Shown: piece after piece, positions 24,807-33,593 of the stretch
Layout of the letters: every line of letters starts with the position of its first letter
Numbering within the stretch: the first letter of the stretch is position 1
NCBI GenBank assembly: GCA_030684575.1
Contig: JAUXVD010000008.1
Span: forward strand, 186,001 to 250,000
Direction: 5' to 3'
Source of the DNA: Nitrospirota bacterium
GTDB lineage: Bacteria > Nitrospirota > Nitrospiria > Nitrospirales > Nitrospiraceae
Length of the DNA: 64,000 nt
The notes under the pieces: generated by a model
Told to the model about the DNA's origin: nothing
The model's database searches: none
The model's input: the letters and a program-made list of their open reading frames with translations, nothing else
Position numbers and translations under genes: made by a program

Positions 24807-25682
24807 TTAGGGCGAAGGAATTGCCTCCTCCTCTGATTTTGTCGACAGACGGGGGCTCACAAGCTCTATGCGCATGATCGGCCCCATGAGTTGCAAGGGC
24901 CCTTCGAATTGCACGAAGCTCGGCACCTCATCGGCCAGGATCCAGCAGTCATAGTGGAAATGGGCCGGGAGCTTACCGACGGCCTTGCCGATGAACTTCC
25001 GGATCATTCCCATATCGGGCTTGAAGGCGTAGTGCAGTGCTTTTCGCGATACTTCGCCCACCTGCACGGTACGCTCCCCCATGAGAAGAAGATCCAGTTT
25101 GATGGCCTCTGGCCCTGGCGTAAAGGCAAGAAGATGCACCGTGTCGCTGGCGCCTTTCGGCAGATTCAGCAGCATCGTGACGAGCATGCCGTTGTAGGTA
25201 TCGTTCGGCAGCGCAAACTTCCCGGTCAGCACCTGTTCTTGTGCATCTTTTCTCGCTTTGGATCGAACCTTGTAGGTGCCCGTGCTCCGGTCTGCTGAGA
25301 CGTCGAGCTGCTCTGGAAAGGACGGGCCCTGCTGGACCAGGTGGTAACGGATCATGGTAAACACATGCTGTTGCGAGAAGGCGACGTGCTCATCGTGCAG
25401 AGAGCCGTCTTTGAACCGGAGCACCAGCCGGCTCTCAACCAGGTCACCTTCTTTGACGACTTGAGTCATCTCGCCCTGGCCGATGGTCTCACCAGCAAGC
25501 GACCGCACGAGAAGGAATCCATGTGTCACGCCTTCTGAAAATCGCACCGAGACCGGCGCGGCATCTGCCGGACTGGATAGGAGCGCGGTGATCGCCATGA
25601 TGACCGCCAACCAGGTTCGAGTCTCACGATGACCCATCATGGTGATCAGCCTGCACGACGGAGTGAGGAGTGGCGCCTTCAT
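24807..25682 (-). CDS. Exported protein of unknown function
   Basis: 291 residues. A signal peptide follows the second in-frame ATG at 25640 (TWLAVIMAITALLSSPADA); the ATG at 25682 overlaps the stop of the upstream transporter by four bases (ATGA), so either could be used. The mature part is beta-rich: VTHGFLLVRSLAGETIGQGEMTQ, LVLRFKDGSLHDEHVAFSQ, DTYNGMLVTMLLNLPKGASDTV. It resembles periplasmic lipid-binding or DUF3108-like folds, but I cannot name the family. Co-transcription with an AI-2E-type transporter suggests an envelope role. Confidence 0.7.
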   Translation of the reverse strand: MKAPLLTPSCRLITMMGHRETRTWLAVIMAITALLSSPADAAPVSVRFSEGVTHGFLLVRSLAGETIGQGEMTQVVKEGDLVESRLVLRFKDGSLHDEHVAFSQQHVFTMIRYHLVQQGPSFPEQLDVSADRSTGTYKVRSKARKDAQEQVLTGKFALPNDTYNGMLVTMLLNLPKGASDTVHLLAFTPGPEAIKLDLLLMGERTVQVGEVSRKALHYAFKPDMGMIRKFIGKAVGKLPAHFHYDCWILADEVPSFVQFEGPLQLMGPIMRIELVSPRLSTKSEEEAIPSP

Positions 25683-26854
25683 TTTCTCAGCAACTCAGCC
25701 AAGGGCTGGAGCTCTTCTATGTGTTCGGAGACGACTTTCACGATGCACATGATGGGAATAGCGAGCAGCAGGCCCCATGCCCCCCAGAGCCATCCCCAGA
25801 AGAGCAGCGCGATAAAGACCGACACGGCATTCATGCTCGCGAATTTTCCCGTCATCCAGGTGACGACAAATATGCCGACGAAGGTGGCGATCGCCAGCGA
25901 ACTAGCCGACACCAATAGCACCATCCAGAACGAATCAAATTGCAGGAAGGCCGCCATTCCCGTCATGACTGCGATCAAGGCCGGTCCCAGGTAGGGAATG
26001 ACGTGCAGTCCGCCAGCAGCAATCGCCCATCCGCCGGCATTCTCCAAGCCGATCCACCGGAATGCGGTCCAGGTCAGGAGTGCCAGGAGCACGTTGGAGA
26101 CCAGCAGCGTGAACATGTACCGCTGAATGGACGAGTTGATATCGTCGAGGAGGTGCACCGTGATTTTCTTGTCCGATAACGATGGCCCAACCAGATGCAC
26201 CAGCTTGTGTTTGAAGGTGTCGTCGGCCAGTAACAGAAAGAAGACTAAAATAAGCACCATGGTTGATTGGCCGATGAAGGTGACCAGTTTCATGGAGCCT
26301 GCTTTTAGAAAGTCGCCAAGCTTGAATACGGGCTGGTCAATAACGAGATGTGTCGCGGCCTGCTTGGGTGACGAGTGGATATCCCCCGCCTGGCTGGTGG
26401 CGTTATCGAATTCTCGCGCGGCAGCTTGCACGTTCTGCATGGTGTTGGGCTGGCCCCCCCGTTTTGGGAGAAGCGCAGCAGACAATTTGCTCGCCGCCAC
26501 AGGTAACTGATCAAGGATAGTCTGTGCCTGGTCCCGTAGTGAGAATGCCACGAACGCGCTCCCACAGAGGATTGTCAGCATCACGAGGCTCGTCCCCAGC
26601 ATCCGAGGGATCTTGATCCGCTCCAGCCACACCACGAGGGGATTGAGGGTGTACGCAATGAAGATGCCGAGCAGGAGCGGTACGAAAAACTTTTCTGCCC
26701 ACTGCAACGCAAATACCACGACGACGGCCGTCACAATGGTCAATGCCAGGCCTCGCACGTTCAGCGACACGCGGGTGGTGAGGTGAGCAGGGTCCGGCAG
26801 GGGTTGCGGTTCAGGCGTCACGTCTGTTGCAGCATTCACGTCGAGAGCGTTCAT
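25679..26854 (-). CDS. AI-2E family transporter (PerM-like)
   Basis: 391 residues with about eight membrane helices: LALTIVTAVVVVFALQWA, FVPLLLGIFIAYTLNPLV, LVMLTILCGSAFVAFS, then after a soluble stretch FIGQSTMVLILVFFLLLADD, TLLVSNVLLALLTWTAF and a final bundle ending in FWGWLWGAWGLLLAIPIMCIV, a hallmark of this family. Family members are proposed to export small molecules or sodium/proton-linked solutes; the substrate here is unknown. The product is encoded first in an operon with the exported protein downstream. Confidence 0.9.
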   Translation of the reverse strand: MNALDVNAATDVTPEPQPLPDPAHLTTRVSLNVRGLALTIVTAVVVVFALQWAEKFFVPLLLGIFIAYTLNPLVVWLERIKIPRMLGTSLVMLTILCGSAFVAFSLRDQAQTILDQLPVAASKLSAALLPKRGGQPNTMQNVQAAAREFDNATSQAGDIHSSPKQAATHLVIDQPVFKLGDFLKAGSMKLVTFIGQSTMVLILVFFLLLADDTFKHKLVHLVGPSLSDKKITVHLLDDINSSIQRYMFTLLVSNVLLALLTWTAFRWIGLENAGGWAIAAGGLHVIPYLGPALIAVMTGMAAFLQFDSFWMVLLVSASSLAIATFVGIFVVTWMTGKFASMNAVSVFIALLFWGWLWGAWGLLLAIPIMCIVKVVSEHIEELQPLAELLRK

Positions 26855-26928
26855 TGCGATTGACCCTTACCATGCAGCCTTCTGGGTTTAGACTGACGGC
26901 GCGCGGGCGCGCACAAAGATCTCGCGAC

Positions 26929-26972
26929 ATCATGCCTGGAGGATCGAAGGAGGTCCGGTCAAAACTGCTCAG
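26929..26972 (-). promoter_or_regulatory. Crp/Fnr-like class II promoter, site 4
   Basis: On the minus strand: TGAGCA-GTTT-TGACCG(G), exactly 21 bases, then CATGAT as -10. It lies about 75 bases before the AI-2E transporter start. Confidence 0.65.
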
Positions 26973-27149
26973 ATAAGGAAAATTTGCTGAGGCCGGCGCG
27001 GTGTGCGGCCGCTACGCGATGGGCGGCGAGAAGAGGTGGATCCGATGCCGTTCTATCTTATTCGAACGACCTGTCGAGAGCGGCGGGGGATGTGAGCGCC
27101 GCCGGGCCCGTCCGATCCATTTTCTTTCGCGCGCTTGCTTGATGGACTG

Positions 27150-27566
27150 TTAGTGTTCGACGATCCTGGAAGAGGGTGTCAGGGTCTGGAAGAGCCGCTG
27201 CCTCAGAACCGCTAAGCGCTGAAATTCGCTCCGGTTCGGCTTCTGTCCTGTGGCGTGACCTGCGTGAGCGCCTCGTACCATCTGTAGGTCATGGGCCGCT
27301 TTCCGTTCGTCTTGATGGGTTTTCGGCTCTGCAGGCTCCCAGAGGTCCACCCGCGAGCCGGATATTTCAAAGTGCTGGAGCGCATTGAAGACCCGCTCGA
27401 CGTCTTCGCAGCGGGCCATGTGCACGATCCCGAGGCCGAGAGCATGTCCGCATTCATCCCTCAGGACTTGGGCTAACAGGACTGTTCCAAACGGGATGAA
27501 GGCCTGGCGAAGCTTAGCATTGGTACAAAAGTAGGACAGCCCGCTGACATGGATGTGAGTACCCAT
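27150..27566 (-). CDS. RRM-type RNA-binding protein
   Basis: 138 residues. The N-terminal ~80 residues form an RNA recognition motif: RNP2 IHVSGLSYFC, then LRQAFIPFGTVLLAQVL, RNP1-like GLGIVHMARCEDVERVFNAL, and a closing strand SGSRVDLWEP. The RNP1 aromatic positions are partly replaced, so RNA affinity may be altered. The C-terminal part is basic and unstructured. Small RRM proteins of this size occur in cyanobacteria and Nitrospirota, where some respond to cold or stress. GGGAGGG precedes the ATG. Confidence 0.82.
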   Translation of the reverse strand: MGTHIHVSGLSYFCTNAKLRQAFIPFGTVLLAQVLRDECGHALGLGIVHMARCEDVERVFNALQHFEISGSRVDLWEPAEPKTHQDERKAAHDLQMVRGAHAGHATGQKPNRSEFQRLAVLRQRLFQTLTPSSRIVEH

Positions 27567-27609
27567 ATCGAACCCTCCCGGTGAGAAAACAGGTCATCAC
27601 GCACAATTA

Positions 27610-27653
27610 TAGTATGCATAGGAGGTTCAGGCTGTCTGGTCACAATCGCTCAA
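27610..27653 (-). promoter_or_regulatory. Crp/Fnr-like class II promoter, site 5
   Basis: On the minus strand: TGAGCG-ATTG-TGACCA(G), 20 bases, CATACT, then immediately TATAAT, so the exact -10 is ambiguous. It overlaps the 3' end of the PAS-domain gene upstream and drives the RRM gene. Confidence 0.65.
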
Positions 27654-28222
27654 TATGTCTTCGTATCCGACTCCGCGCGGGTTGATGCTTGCGTGCGCTC
27701 CTTGCGAGTTGTAGATGCCTGACTTGCGGTCGCTGTCGTCCTGCTTCCTAGAGACGGTGCAACAGTTTGTGCAGGGCTTGCCAGTGCCTGCCGATGGTCG
27801 ACGCGATCTAGAATGATCAAAATGCACGAGTCCTCGTATGAATTCCGGTCCGCGACTCCGAATCCTCGAATATTGATCGTGCGTGGCACATTGAATACAG
27901 GTTCTTCTAACTCGAAGGATTCCCAGATCTGGGCCGCGCTGCGTTGGTCCAATGTCGTTTCGATCCGAGTCCTGGTTTCCTGAATCCATGCCCAAAGGAT
28001 ATCGTGAGCGGGGCTGGTCTCCGTCGAAGCAAGGGGGCCCATCAGCTCCAAGGCCCGGCGATTGATATAGCGTAACTGCTGCCTGCGCGAGAAGATCAGA
28101 ATGCCCGGTTCCGAGCGCACAGTGGTCGCAGTTGCGCCAGGCCAGGAGGAGTACAACTCTTGTAGTATTTGACGTATACAGGATTCAGTACATTCTCGTA
28201 TCGTCGACCTGCAGGTCGTCAT
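27650..28222 (-). CDS. PAS-like sensory protein without output domain
   Basis: 190 residues. Residues about 35-150 fit a PAS fold: EPGILIFSRRQQLRYINRRALELMG, a long helix, then NIRGFGVADRNSYEDSCILIILDRV, a pattern like PAS modules of kinases. There is no kinase, receiver or DNA-binding part; the C-terminal 40 residues are low-complexity Ser/Thr/Ala and probably disordered. GAGGGGA precedes ATG 28222. The protein may act by binding a partner kinase or is a shortened relic of one. Confidence 0.65.
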   Translation of the reverse strand: MTTCRSTIRECTESCIRQILQELYSSWPGATATTVRSEPGILIFSRRQQLRYINRRALELMGPLASTETSPAHDILWAWIQETRTRIETTLDQRSAAQIWESFELEEPVFNVPRTINIRGFGVADRNSYEDSCILIILDRVDHRQALASPAQTVAPSLGSRTTATASQASTTRKERTQASTRAESDTKTY

Positions 28223-28289
28223 TGAGTGTCCCCTCGAGTCAGGGTTAGCGTTCGAGGCGATCGCAGGTCACGATGCCTTCATGCTGTTG

Positions 28290-28547
28290 TCATCTATGGG
28301 TTGATGGCTCAACGGAGCCATAGCGCTCCGCGTGAGATCGTGCGAATACGCCGCTTGCCTTCCTGGTCCCTCTGTGAGGCACCGCCCGTTTTGGCGTCAG
28401 AGGGTGAAGGCGATTTTCACGCGTGACGGCGTCCCCGATATCCCCGCAATTAATGCATCGCGTGGCCATGTATATGTGGCCGGTTTCCAATCTCAGGTCG
28501 TCGAATGTTTCACGGACAAGCAGTCCGCTGCAGCGTTGGCAGCGCAT
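28290..28547 (-). CDS. Small zinc-ribbon protein
   Basis: 85 residues. Two Cys pairs, CQRCSG near the N-terminus and CINCGD near residue 35, form a zinc-ribbon; the rest is basic. It resembles the zinc-ribbon part of the gene at 57178-57528 (CLRCGG...CVNCGD), so the two are paralogous modules. AAGGAGGAC precedes the ATG. Function unknown; such domains bind nucleic acids or proteins. Confidence 0.72.
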   Translation of the reverse strand: MRCQRCSGLLVRETFDDLRLETGHIYMATRCINCGDIGDAVTRENRLHPLTPKRAVPHRGTRKASGVFARSHAERYGSVEPSTHR

Positions 28548-28717
28548 AAGTCCTCCTTCTACTGTCTTTGTGGCTTAGGATAAAATGCCCCTCACGATCC
28601 TGGTTCGCCCCGCCTCATTGATGACTAGTGACGCGGCGATGTCCTGAACGACATCCATGTACTACGTCATCCTGGCTCTGTAGCGAGGAGCCAGCAAGAG
28701 AGCTGTCCGGTGCTATC

Positions 28718-28930
28718 TCAGGCAACAGGTTGCTCCCACATGGGAGACCGCGCCATGGGCTGCTCCCACGCTCCATATTCGACCAGGGATCGGGCGCAGG
28801 CCTCGCACAAATGCGGTCCTAGTATGTGCCGCGTGTGGCACACCTCTACATCCGATGAACCACATTCACTGCAGCAGACCAGGTCAATGCAGGGAGAGTC
28901 TTGTGGAAAACGGGCTACTCGACAGGTCAT
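28718..28930 (-). CDS. Small cysteine-rich zinc-finger-like protein
   Basis: 70 residues with a CCSECGSSDVEVCHTRH...LCEACARSL pattern: two Cys pairs about 20 residues apart and an extra Cys/His, consistent with a treble-clef or zinc-ribbon. AAGGAGG precedes ATG 28930. The C-terminal 15 residues contain a near repeat (WEQPMA...WEQPVA), produced by a short duplication in the DNA (GGGCTGCTCCCA-like units at 28728-28774). It has its own class II-type promoter. Confidence 0.7.
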   Translation of the reverse strand: MTCRVARFPQDSPCIDLVCCSECGSSDVEVCHTRHILGPHLCEACARSLVEYGAWEQPMARSPMWEQPVA

Positions 28931-28976
28931 GGTCTCGCCTCCTTCTGTTCTCAGATAGATGGGGAGTGTGAACAGC

Positions 28977-29020
28977 AGTATGCCTGGAAGGCCGAGAGAG
29001 GTCTGGTCACAATTGCACAG
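28977..29020 (-). promoter_or_regulatory. Crp/Fnr-like class II promoter, site 6
   Basis: On the minus strand: TGTGCA-ATTG-TGACCA(G), exactly 21 bases, then CATACT as -10. It is 47 bases before the start of the cysteine-rich protein at 28930. Confidence 0.68.
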
Positions 29021-29112
29021 TTTTGAAAATCGATACCGAAGCCACGTAGGACCGAATCCCGATATGCCGGTGGAGGGCTGGTGAGCATGTTGTGTCGTTG
29101 TGCCAGCAGGAA

Positions 29113-29565
29113 TTATGCAGAATGCGGATGTGCGTAATAGTGCCAAAAGATGAGGTCGAGGATGATGAAGGCTAAGACAACGCTGAGGATGCCGGATAGG
29201 GTAAGATTCAACCACGGCTGCACCATCAGGAGCGGGAGCAGGCTTTCCAGGACCTGGTCGAGACCAGGAGCATGGCCCCCCGAGGCCAGTCCAAGCCGTC
29301 GCTTGATGAAGCTCGTCAGACTATCACCCAGCAACGCCCCCAGAGAAAACACGAGCCCCGTTGTCGAATCGAGACCTTCGATCCATGCGCAGGCGATCGT
29401 GATCGGGATCGAAAAGAGGAAGCCGCGCCAGGTTTTTGAGGGCCCCAAGAGGGGGCGTCCATCTAGAAACCGCAACCCGCAATCCAATGGAGAGGCAAAG
29501 CGGTTTCTCAACAGCCGTTGCCCGATGATGGGCGCCAGATTCGCCACGATGATTAAGATCAGCAA
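29113..29565 (-). CDS. CDP-archaeol-synthase-like (DUF46) membrane protein
   Basis: 150 residues with four to five membrane helices. The signature LDCGLRFLDGRPLLGPSKTWRG, then LGALLGDSLTSFIKRRLGL and LDQVLESLLPLL, is that of the CarS/DUF46 family (CDP-archaeol synthase and bacterial relatives related to CdsA). Bacterial members may handle CDP-activated lipid precursors; the substrate is unknown. The frame starts TTG 29565, but the frame is open for eight more codons upstream (CTG codons only) next to GGGAGG, so the true start is uncertain. Confidence 0.8.
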   Translation of the reverse strand: MLILIIVANLAPIIGQRLLRNRFASPLDCGLRFLDGRPLLGPSKTWRGFLFSIPITIACAWIEGLDSTTGLVFSLGALLGDSLTSFIKRRLGLASGGHAPGLDQVLESLLPLLMVQPWLNLTLSGILSVVLAFIILDLIFWHYYAHPHSA

Positions 29566-29617
29566 CTTGAGGTATATCAGTTCCAGGTGAAGCCTCCCAT
29601 GAAGTCGTGAGTCGCAG

Positions 29618-32248
29618 TTACTGCGTGAGACGCGTGATCATTCCCGTCGTTGCATTCACGGCGATGCGTTCGCCGTCTTTCAGGAGGTGCGTAACGCCGA
29701 GGACATTGGCGATGGCGGGGAGGCCGTATTCGCGGGCGATGATCGCTCCATGGGACAATGTACCGCCCATCTCCACGATGAGCCCGGCTGCAAGCCCCAT
29801 GAGCGGCGCGATGCCGGGATCAATCACCGATGCCACCAGGATATCTCCCCGTTTCACGTTCTTGAGATCGTCGGGCGTCCGCACCAGACAGACGGGTCCT
29901 TCGACGTAGCCGGCGCTGATAGGGAGACCTCGGAGCGAACCTACCGCGCTGACGATGTCGTCGAGCACTCGTTCATCGTCTCCGATGACTGTGTCCAACA
30001 CCTGTTGCGCGGCATGACCCTCCCGCTCCTTGCGGCGCCTGTCCACCAGGCCCTTCCAGTCGTTCATTGAGCCGGATGTGGCCTCCGTGATTTCATCGAG
30101 CCTCAGGAAGAAAATATCGTTGCGTGAGTGTAAGCGGTCGCGTGCCGCCAATGTCCCGCCGACGCTCGTTGCAACCAGTCGAGCGGTGGCAATGAACTGC
30201 ATGAGGGCATGCCGATTGGCTTCTCGTAATTCCAGATAACGACAGAGCCGTCGGTGCCACCAGCGCCACACCGCCCATTCATGCCAGCGCCAGCCGAATC
30301 CGCTACGGAGTCGACGCAGCGCCTCCTGTCTGGCGGACTCTTGCTCACGGCGAATCTCGCAGGCAGGTCTGGCCGGCGGGGTCAGCAGATGTCCCCTGAT
30401 GACTCCAAGGACGTATTCAGGGATCTCCGCAAAGCGCGGCGACATGATGTCGGATTCGCCGACTGCCCGATGTCCGTATTCCGATAGGTAGGCCTCGAAG
30501 GATCGAAGAAATTGCGTGCCGGCCAGTGCGGCGCGGAACGGCTCGGGTGTCCACGGTTCTGCAAGTAGAAAGTCCCGAACCACCGGCTCGCGTCCGGCTG
30601 CCTCGGCCAGCTCCGTTAAGAGGAGAATTTGTTTGGCGCTGATGATGGTCCCAACTCCTTGCAACGTCTGGTTCAGGAGCGACCGCCATGTCGCCCCCAG
30701 CCGCCGTTCGAGGAGCAGTTTCATCACATAGAACCCCTGAGACACTCCGCTGAAGATCGCGAAGGTCAGATCTCCATTCGTGCGAAGGTGCCGACCCAAC
30801 TCTTCTTCCCATGCCGATAGCTCGACCTCCGTGAGCTCTCGTAGTGGTTCGTCCTTGCACCGTGCTCCTAGCTGTCGCATTTCCTGGAACCACTTGGGCG
30901 CTCGCCTGGCTGCACGCCGGATCTTCCATTCCATGAGGATGGCGACTCTCCACCAAGGAAGCCGTGTCACCGCGCGCGGGGCTGGAGATGTTCCACCACC
31001 CATCTGTTCGGCAAGCAGGGCGGGGTCGCCCCCCAGTTGCGCCATGACAGACTGGAACAGGGTTACGTTGATGAACGGACGGCCCCTGATCACCCGGACT
31101 GACGAACATCCCTGCGGGATGCAGCATCCCAACTCGCGGTAGCAGCGCACGATGTGGGTCTCCATAAACCCATGCAGGAGCGAGAGGCCGAGGGGACTCG
31201 GTAATTCCGGCAGGGTTTCCTTGAAGTTTGCTCGGGACCAGACGATCGGCGTGGAGTCCTGCCACTCGCTTCGTGCCGGGATCGGCCTGGCCTGCAAGAG
31301 CCAGAGCCCTTGCGTATCGTCCGCCCATTCGATATCCACGGGTGTCCCGACCGCTCCCTCCACTTTTTTCACCAGCCTCGCCAATGCGAGAACTTCACGC
31401 TCCTCTAGTACGGATCTTCTCTGATCCCGTTCGGGTACAGGCTGATCCGTCAGACCCCACGGCATGGCGAGCCTGACCTTCGTCTTTTCGGCAATGTCTT
31501 GCTGGGTTAGTATCAGGGAAGCCGGATCTTTCCCGATCTCCACGACGTACTGATCCGGCCTAGTCAGGCCGCTCACCAGTGGTTCGGCCAGCCCGAACAC
31601 GGCATTGATCATGATCTGGTCGGTCCGGCCGGAGAGGGGATGTCTGGAGTAGGCGACTCCGGCCGTGCGAGGAGAGAGGAGCGGCTGCAGGATGACTGCC
31701 ATGGCGGGAGCGGGACGCGGTTTCGGCAGACGTTCCCGATAGGTAAAAGCAAAGGCTGTCCATTGCGAAGCCCAACAGCTGAGGATCGCCGCGGCGATCG
31801 AGTGGCGTGGCACTCCCAAGACCGTACGATAGATACCCGCACAAGTTGCGTCCGTCGCGTCTTCATCGGAGGCGGAGGATCGCACCGCCCAGAGTATGCC
31901 GCCTGTCGATCTGTCTTCTCTCGCGAACTCGTGCTCCAGCCTGGAAAGTTGTGCCTCAATCGTGTCGAGCATGGACCGAGGCAGGACCAGTGCCGAGATC
32001 GTTCTTCGGCAATGCTTCAGCAATGGCTCGCGTTGCACCCCCGGCACGAGTCCGATGCGATTCCAGCGCTCCAATGAGTTCAGCCCCCCCGCTTGCAACG
32101 TGTCACGATAGGCCTGCGTCGTCACGCAGAGGCCGGGAGGAACCCGGAATCCCTGTGCGATCAGCCGGGCGAGCCCCGCGGCTTTTCCGCCGACGAGCGC
32201 CGGATCGGTGCATGACTCCAAGGGGAGGATCAGCGGTGAAGACGGCAC
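29618..32248 (-). CDS. PEP-synthase/rifampicin-phosphotransferase-like three-domain enzyme
   Basis: 876 residues. The N-terminal ~310 residues are an ATP-grasp PPDK/PEP-synthase domain (VGGKAAGLARLIAQGF, WAVRSSASDEDA, TAGVAYSRHP, IEWADDTQGLWLLQARP). A long middle domain follows, and the C-terminal ~80 residues are the swivelling phosphohistidine domain with GGTLSHGAIIAREYG (His ~833). The order and length match rifampicin phosphotransferases rather than PEP synthase, which lacks this middle domain. It may phosphorylate an antibiotic or another substrate. It starts GTG 32248 with no clear ribosome site and lies 52 bases before the CarS-like gene; the two may act together. Confidence 0.82.
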   Translation of the reverse strand: MPSSPLILPLESCTDPALVGGKAAGLARLIAQGFRVPPGLCVTTQAYRDTLQAGGLNSLERWNRIGLVPGVQREPLLKHCRRTISALVLPRSMLDTIEAQLSRLEHEFAREDRSTGGILWAVRSSASDEDATDATCAGIYRTVLGVPRHSIAAAILSCWASQWTAFAFTYRERLPKPRPAPAMAVILQPLLSPRTAGVAYSRHPLSGRTDQIMINAVFGLAEPLVSGLTRPDQYVVEIGKDPASLILTQQDIAEKTKVRLAMPWGLTDQPVPERDQRRSVLEEREVLALARLVKKVEGAVGTPVDIEWADDTQGLWLLQARPIPARSEWQDSTPIVWSRANFKETLPELPSPLGLSLLHGFMETHIVRCYRELGCCIPQGCSSVRVIRGRPFINVTLFQSVMAQLGGDPALLAEQMGGGTSPAPRAVTRLPWWRVAILMEWKIRRAARRAPKWFQEMRQLGARCKDEPLRELTEVELSAWEEELGRHLRTNGDLTFAIFSGVSQGFYVMKLLLERRLGATWRSLLNQTLQGVGTIISAKQILLLTELAEAAGREPVVRDFLLAEPWTPEPFRAALAGTQFLRSFEAYLSEYGHRAVGESDIMSPRFAEIPEYVLGVIRGHLLTPPARPACEIRREQESARQEALRRLRSGFGWRWHEWAVWRWWHRRLCRYLELREANRHALMQFIATARLVATSVGGTLAARDRLHSRNDIFFLRLDEITEATSGSMNDWKGLVDRRRKEREGHAAQQVLDTVIGDDERVLDDIVSAVGSLRGLPISAGYVEGPVCLVRTPDDLKNVKRGDILVASVIDPGIAPLMGLAAGLIVEMGGTLSHGAIIAREYGLPAIANVLGVTHLLKDGERIAVNATTGMITRLTQ

Positions 32249-32344
32249 AGATTGTGTGATGGCCAGCCTCGCTTCATCAGTGGAACGTACAGACAGGACG
32301 CTGACATCGCCCGCACGATTTCACCCGTGCAGGGCATGTCGTGG

Positions 32345-33040
32345 TTAGCCCGCTGCGACGGAAGAGGGTGAATCGGTCAGGAACGCGCCTTCTTTCCGTT
32401 GTACGGTGGGATGCAGCCACTCCGGCACATACCGCTCGACATCAGAAGCCCAGGCCGTCGCGTCTTCCTCGATGGAGGTAAACAGATCGCCCAGCGTGGC
32501 GACCATGTCGTGCGTCAGTGCGAGATATTCCTGTCCGCGATCCCGGAGGGCTTCCGGCGAACTCACCCCGGTCGCGAACATCCGTTCCAGGGTGCGGCAT
32601 CCGAAGCCGTGGTGCGCTTCTTCCTGTTGCAACAGCATGCGTCGTAGGCGCTCGAAGGGCGCGTTGCGTTTCGCCAGTCCCTCTTCGATGCGTTCGAGGA
32701 TTGCCTGACCCAGCCCTTCAAGAATGATTTGTTCCGCCATCAGGGTTTCGGCAAGGTCTCCCCGTCCGATGGCCTCTTCAATCAACGTCCGATACCGCTC
32801 CATCGGCGGCAGCAAGGGGCCGGTGCCCAAGTGGCGTGGGGCCAGCCAGGCGATAGCCCCTTGAAAGACGAACGCATGATAGGACTCTTGCCGGGACTGA
32901 TTGAGGAGGAATCGGCGCATGCCAGGGTCCGGCACGAGCTGAGCCTGCGCCTTGGCACAGTCGCTGGCGAGATATTCTCCATCTCGAAGGAATTGGAGAA
33001 GACGGGCGGTCGGCGCTTTCTGGTCAGGATGAATAAACAT
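32345..33040 (-). CDS. Ferritin-like di-iron carboxylate protein
   Basis: 231 residues, all-helical. Di-iron ligands fit the ferritin-like pattern: ESYH (ExxH) near residue 53, E in MAEQIILEGLG, and QQEEAHHGFG (ExxH) near residue 145. This is the four-helix arrangement of small-molecule di-iron oxidases and DUF455-type proteins rather than an iron-storage ferritin, given its length and its C-terminal extension. GGAGGAAAT precedes ATG 33040. It lies first in the transcript that continues into the phosphotransferase-like enzyme, 96 bases downstream. Confidence 0.75.
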   Translation of the reverse strand: MFIHPDQKAPTARLLQFLRDGEYLASDCAKAQAQLVPDPGMRRFLLNQSRQESYHAFVFQGAIAWLAPRHLGTGPLLPPMERYRTLIEEAIGRGDLAETLMAEQIILEGLGQAILERIEEGLAKRNAPFERLRRMLLQQEEAHHGFGCRTLERMFATGVSSPEALRDRGQEYLALTHDMVATLGDLFTSIEEDATAWASDVERYVPEWLHPTVQRKEGAFLTDSPSSVAAG

Positions 33041-33128
33041 GTCGATTTCCTCCAAGTCGCGAAGATCCAGGTTGGACCGGACAGTCGTGTGTTTGTGAGT
33101 TTCAGGATAACGTCTGACAGCTAGTGAG

Positions 33129-33172
33129 AGTCTGCCAGCAAGACAGAACCTGGTCTGGTCAAAACTGCTCAG
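33129..33172 (-). promoter_or_regulatory. Crp/Fnr-like class II promoter, site 7
   Basis: On the minus strand: CTGAGCA-GTTT-TGACCA(G), exactly 21 bases, then CAGACT as -10. One of the best matches to the consensus. It is about 90 bases before the ferritin-like gene. Confidence 0.7.
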
Positions 33173-33269
33173 CTTGGACGAATAGACAGGGCCGCAGGGC
33201 GGCCCCCTCAGTAGTACCTGAGAGACGCGTACCGGCATGCCGATGTGAGAAGGAAGAGGACTCCATATT

Positions 33270-33313
33270 ATGAGCAGTAGTGAACAGACAATATGGGAGG
33301 TGATTGATAATTT
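33270..33313 (+). promoter_or_regulatory. Crp/Fnr-like class II promoter, site 8
   Basis: On the plus strand: TGAGCA-GTAG-TGAACA(G), exactly 21 bases, then TAATTT as -10. It lies 66 bases before the DUF3309 gene and only 98 bases from the divergent site 7. Confidence 0.68.
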
Positions 33314-33378
33314 AGAGCAGGGCTGATTACAGCGCCTAATGAGACTAGGTTCATCACATTCTGAATGGGAGGTCACAC

Positions 33379-33531
33379 GTGAGCACCATACTACTCGTCA
33401 TTCTGATCCTGCTCCTTATCGGCGTCTTGCCGACCTGGCCTCACAGCGCGAATTGGGGATACGGACCCAGCGGTGGACTCAGCTTGGTCCTCGTGGTGCT
33501 GCTCATCCTGTTGCTGACGGGTCGGCTGTAA
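33379..33531 (+). CDS. DUF3309 family small membrane protein
   Basis: 50 residues, mostly two hydrophobic helices around the family core: STILLVILILLLIGVLPTWPHS, a polar GYGPSGG turn, then LVLVVLLILLLTGRL. DUF3309 proteins are tiny membrane peptides of unknown role that accompany stress genes. GTG 33379 follows GGGAGG. A close paralogue lies at 48929-49096 and a broken third copy at 51870-51981. Confidence 0.85.
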   Translation: MSTILLVILILLLIGVLPTWPHSANWGYGPSGGLSLVLVVLLILLLTGRL

Positions 33532-33593
33532 CGGCTACAGTGCCATTGTAATAGGGCGTGAAGGGAGCTCACGAGAGCAGAGGGAGAACTCGT

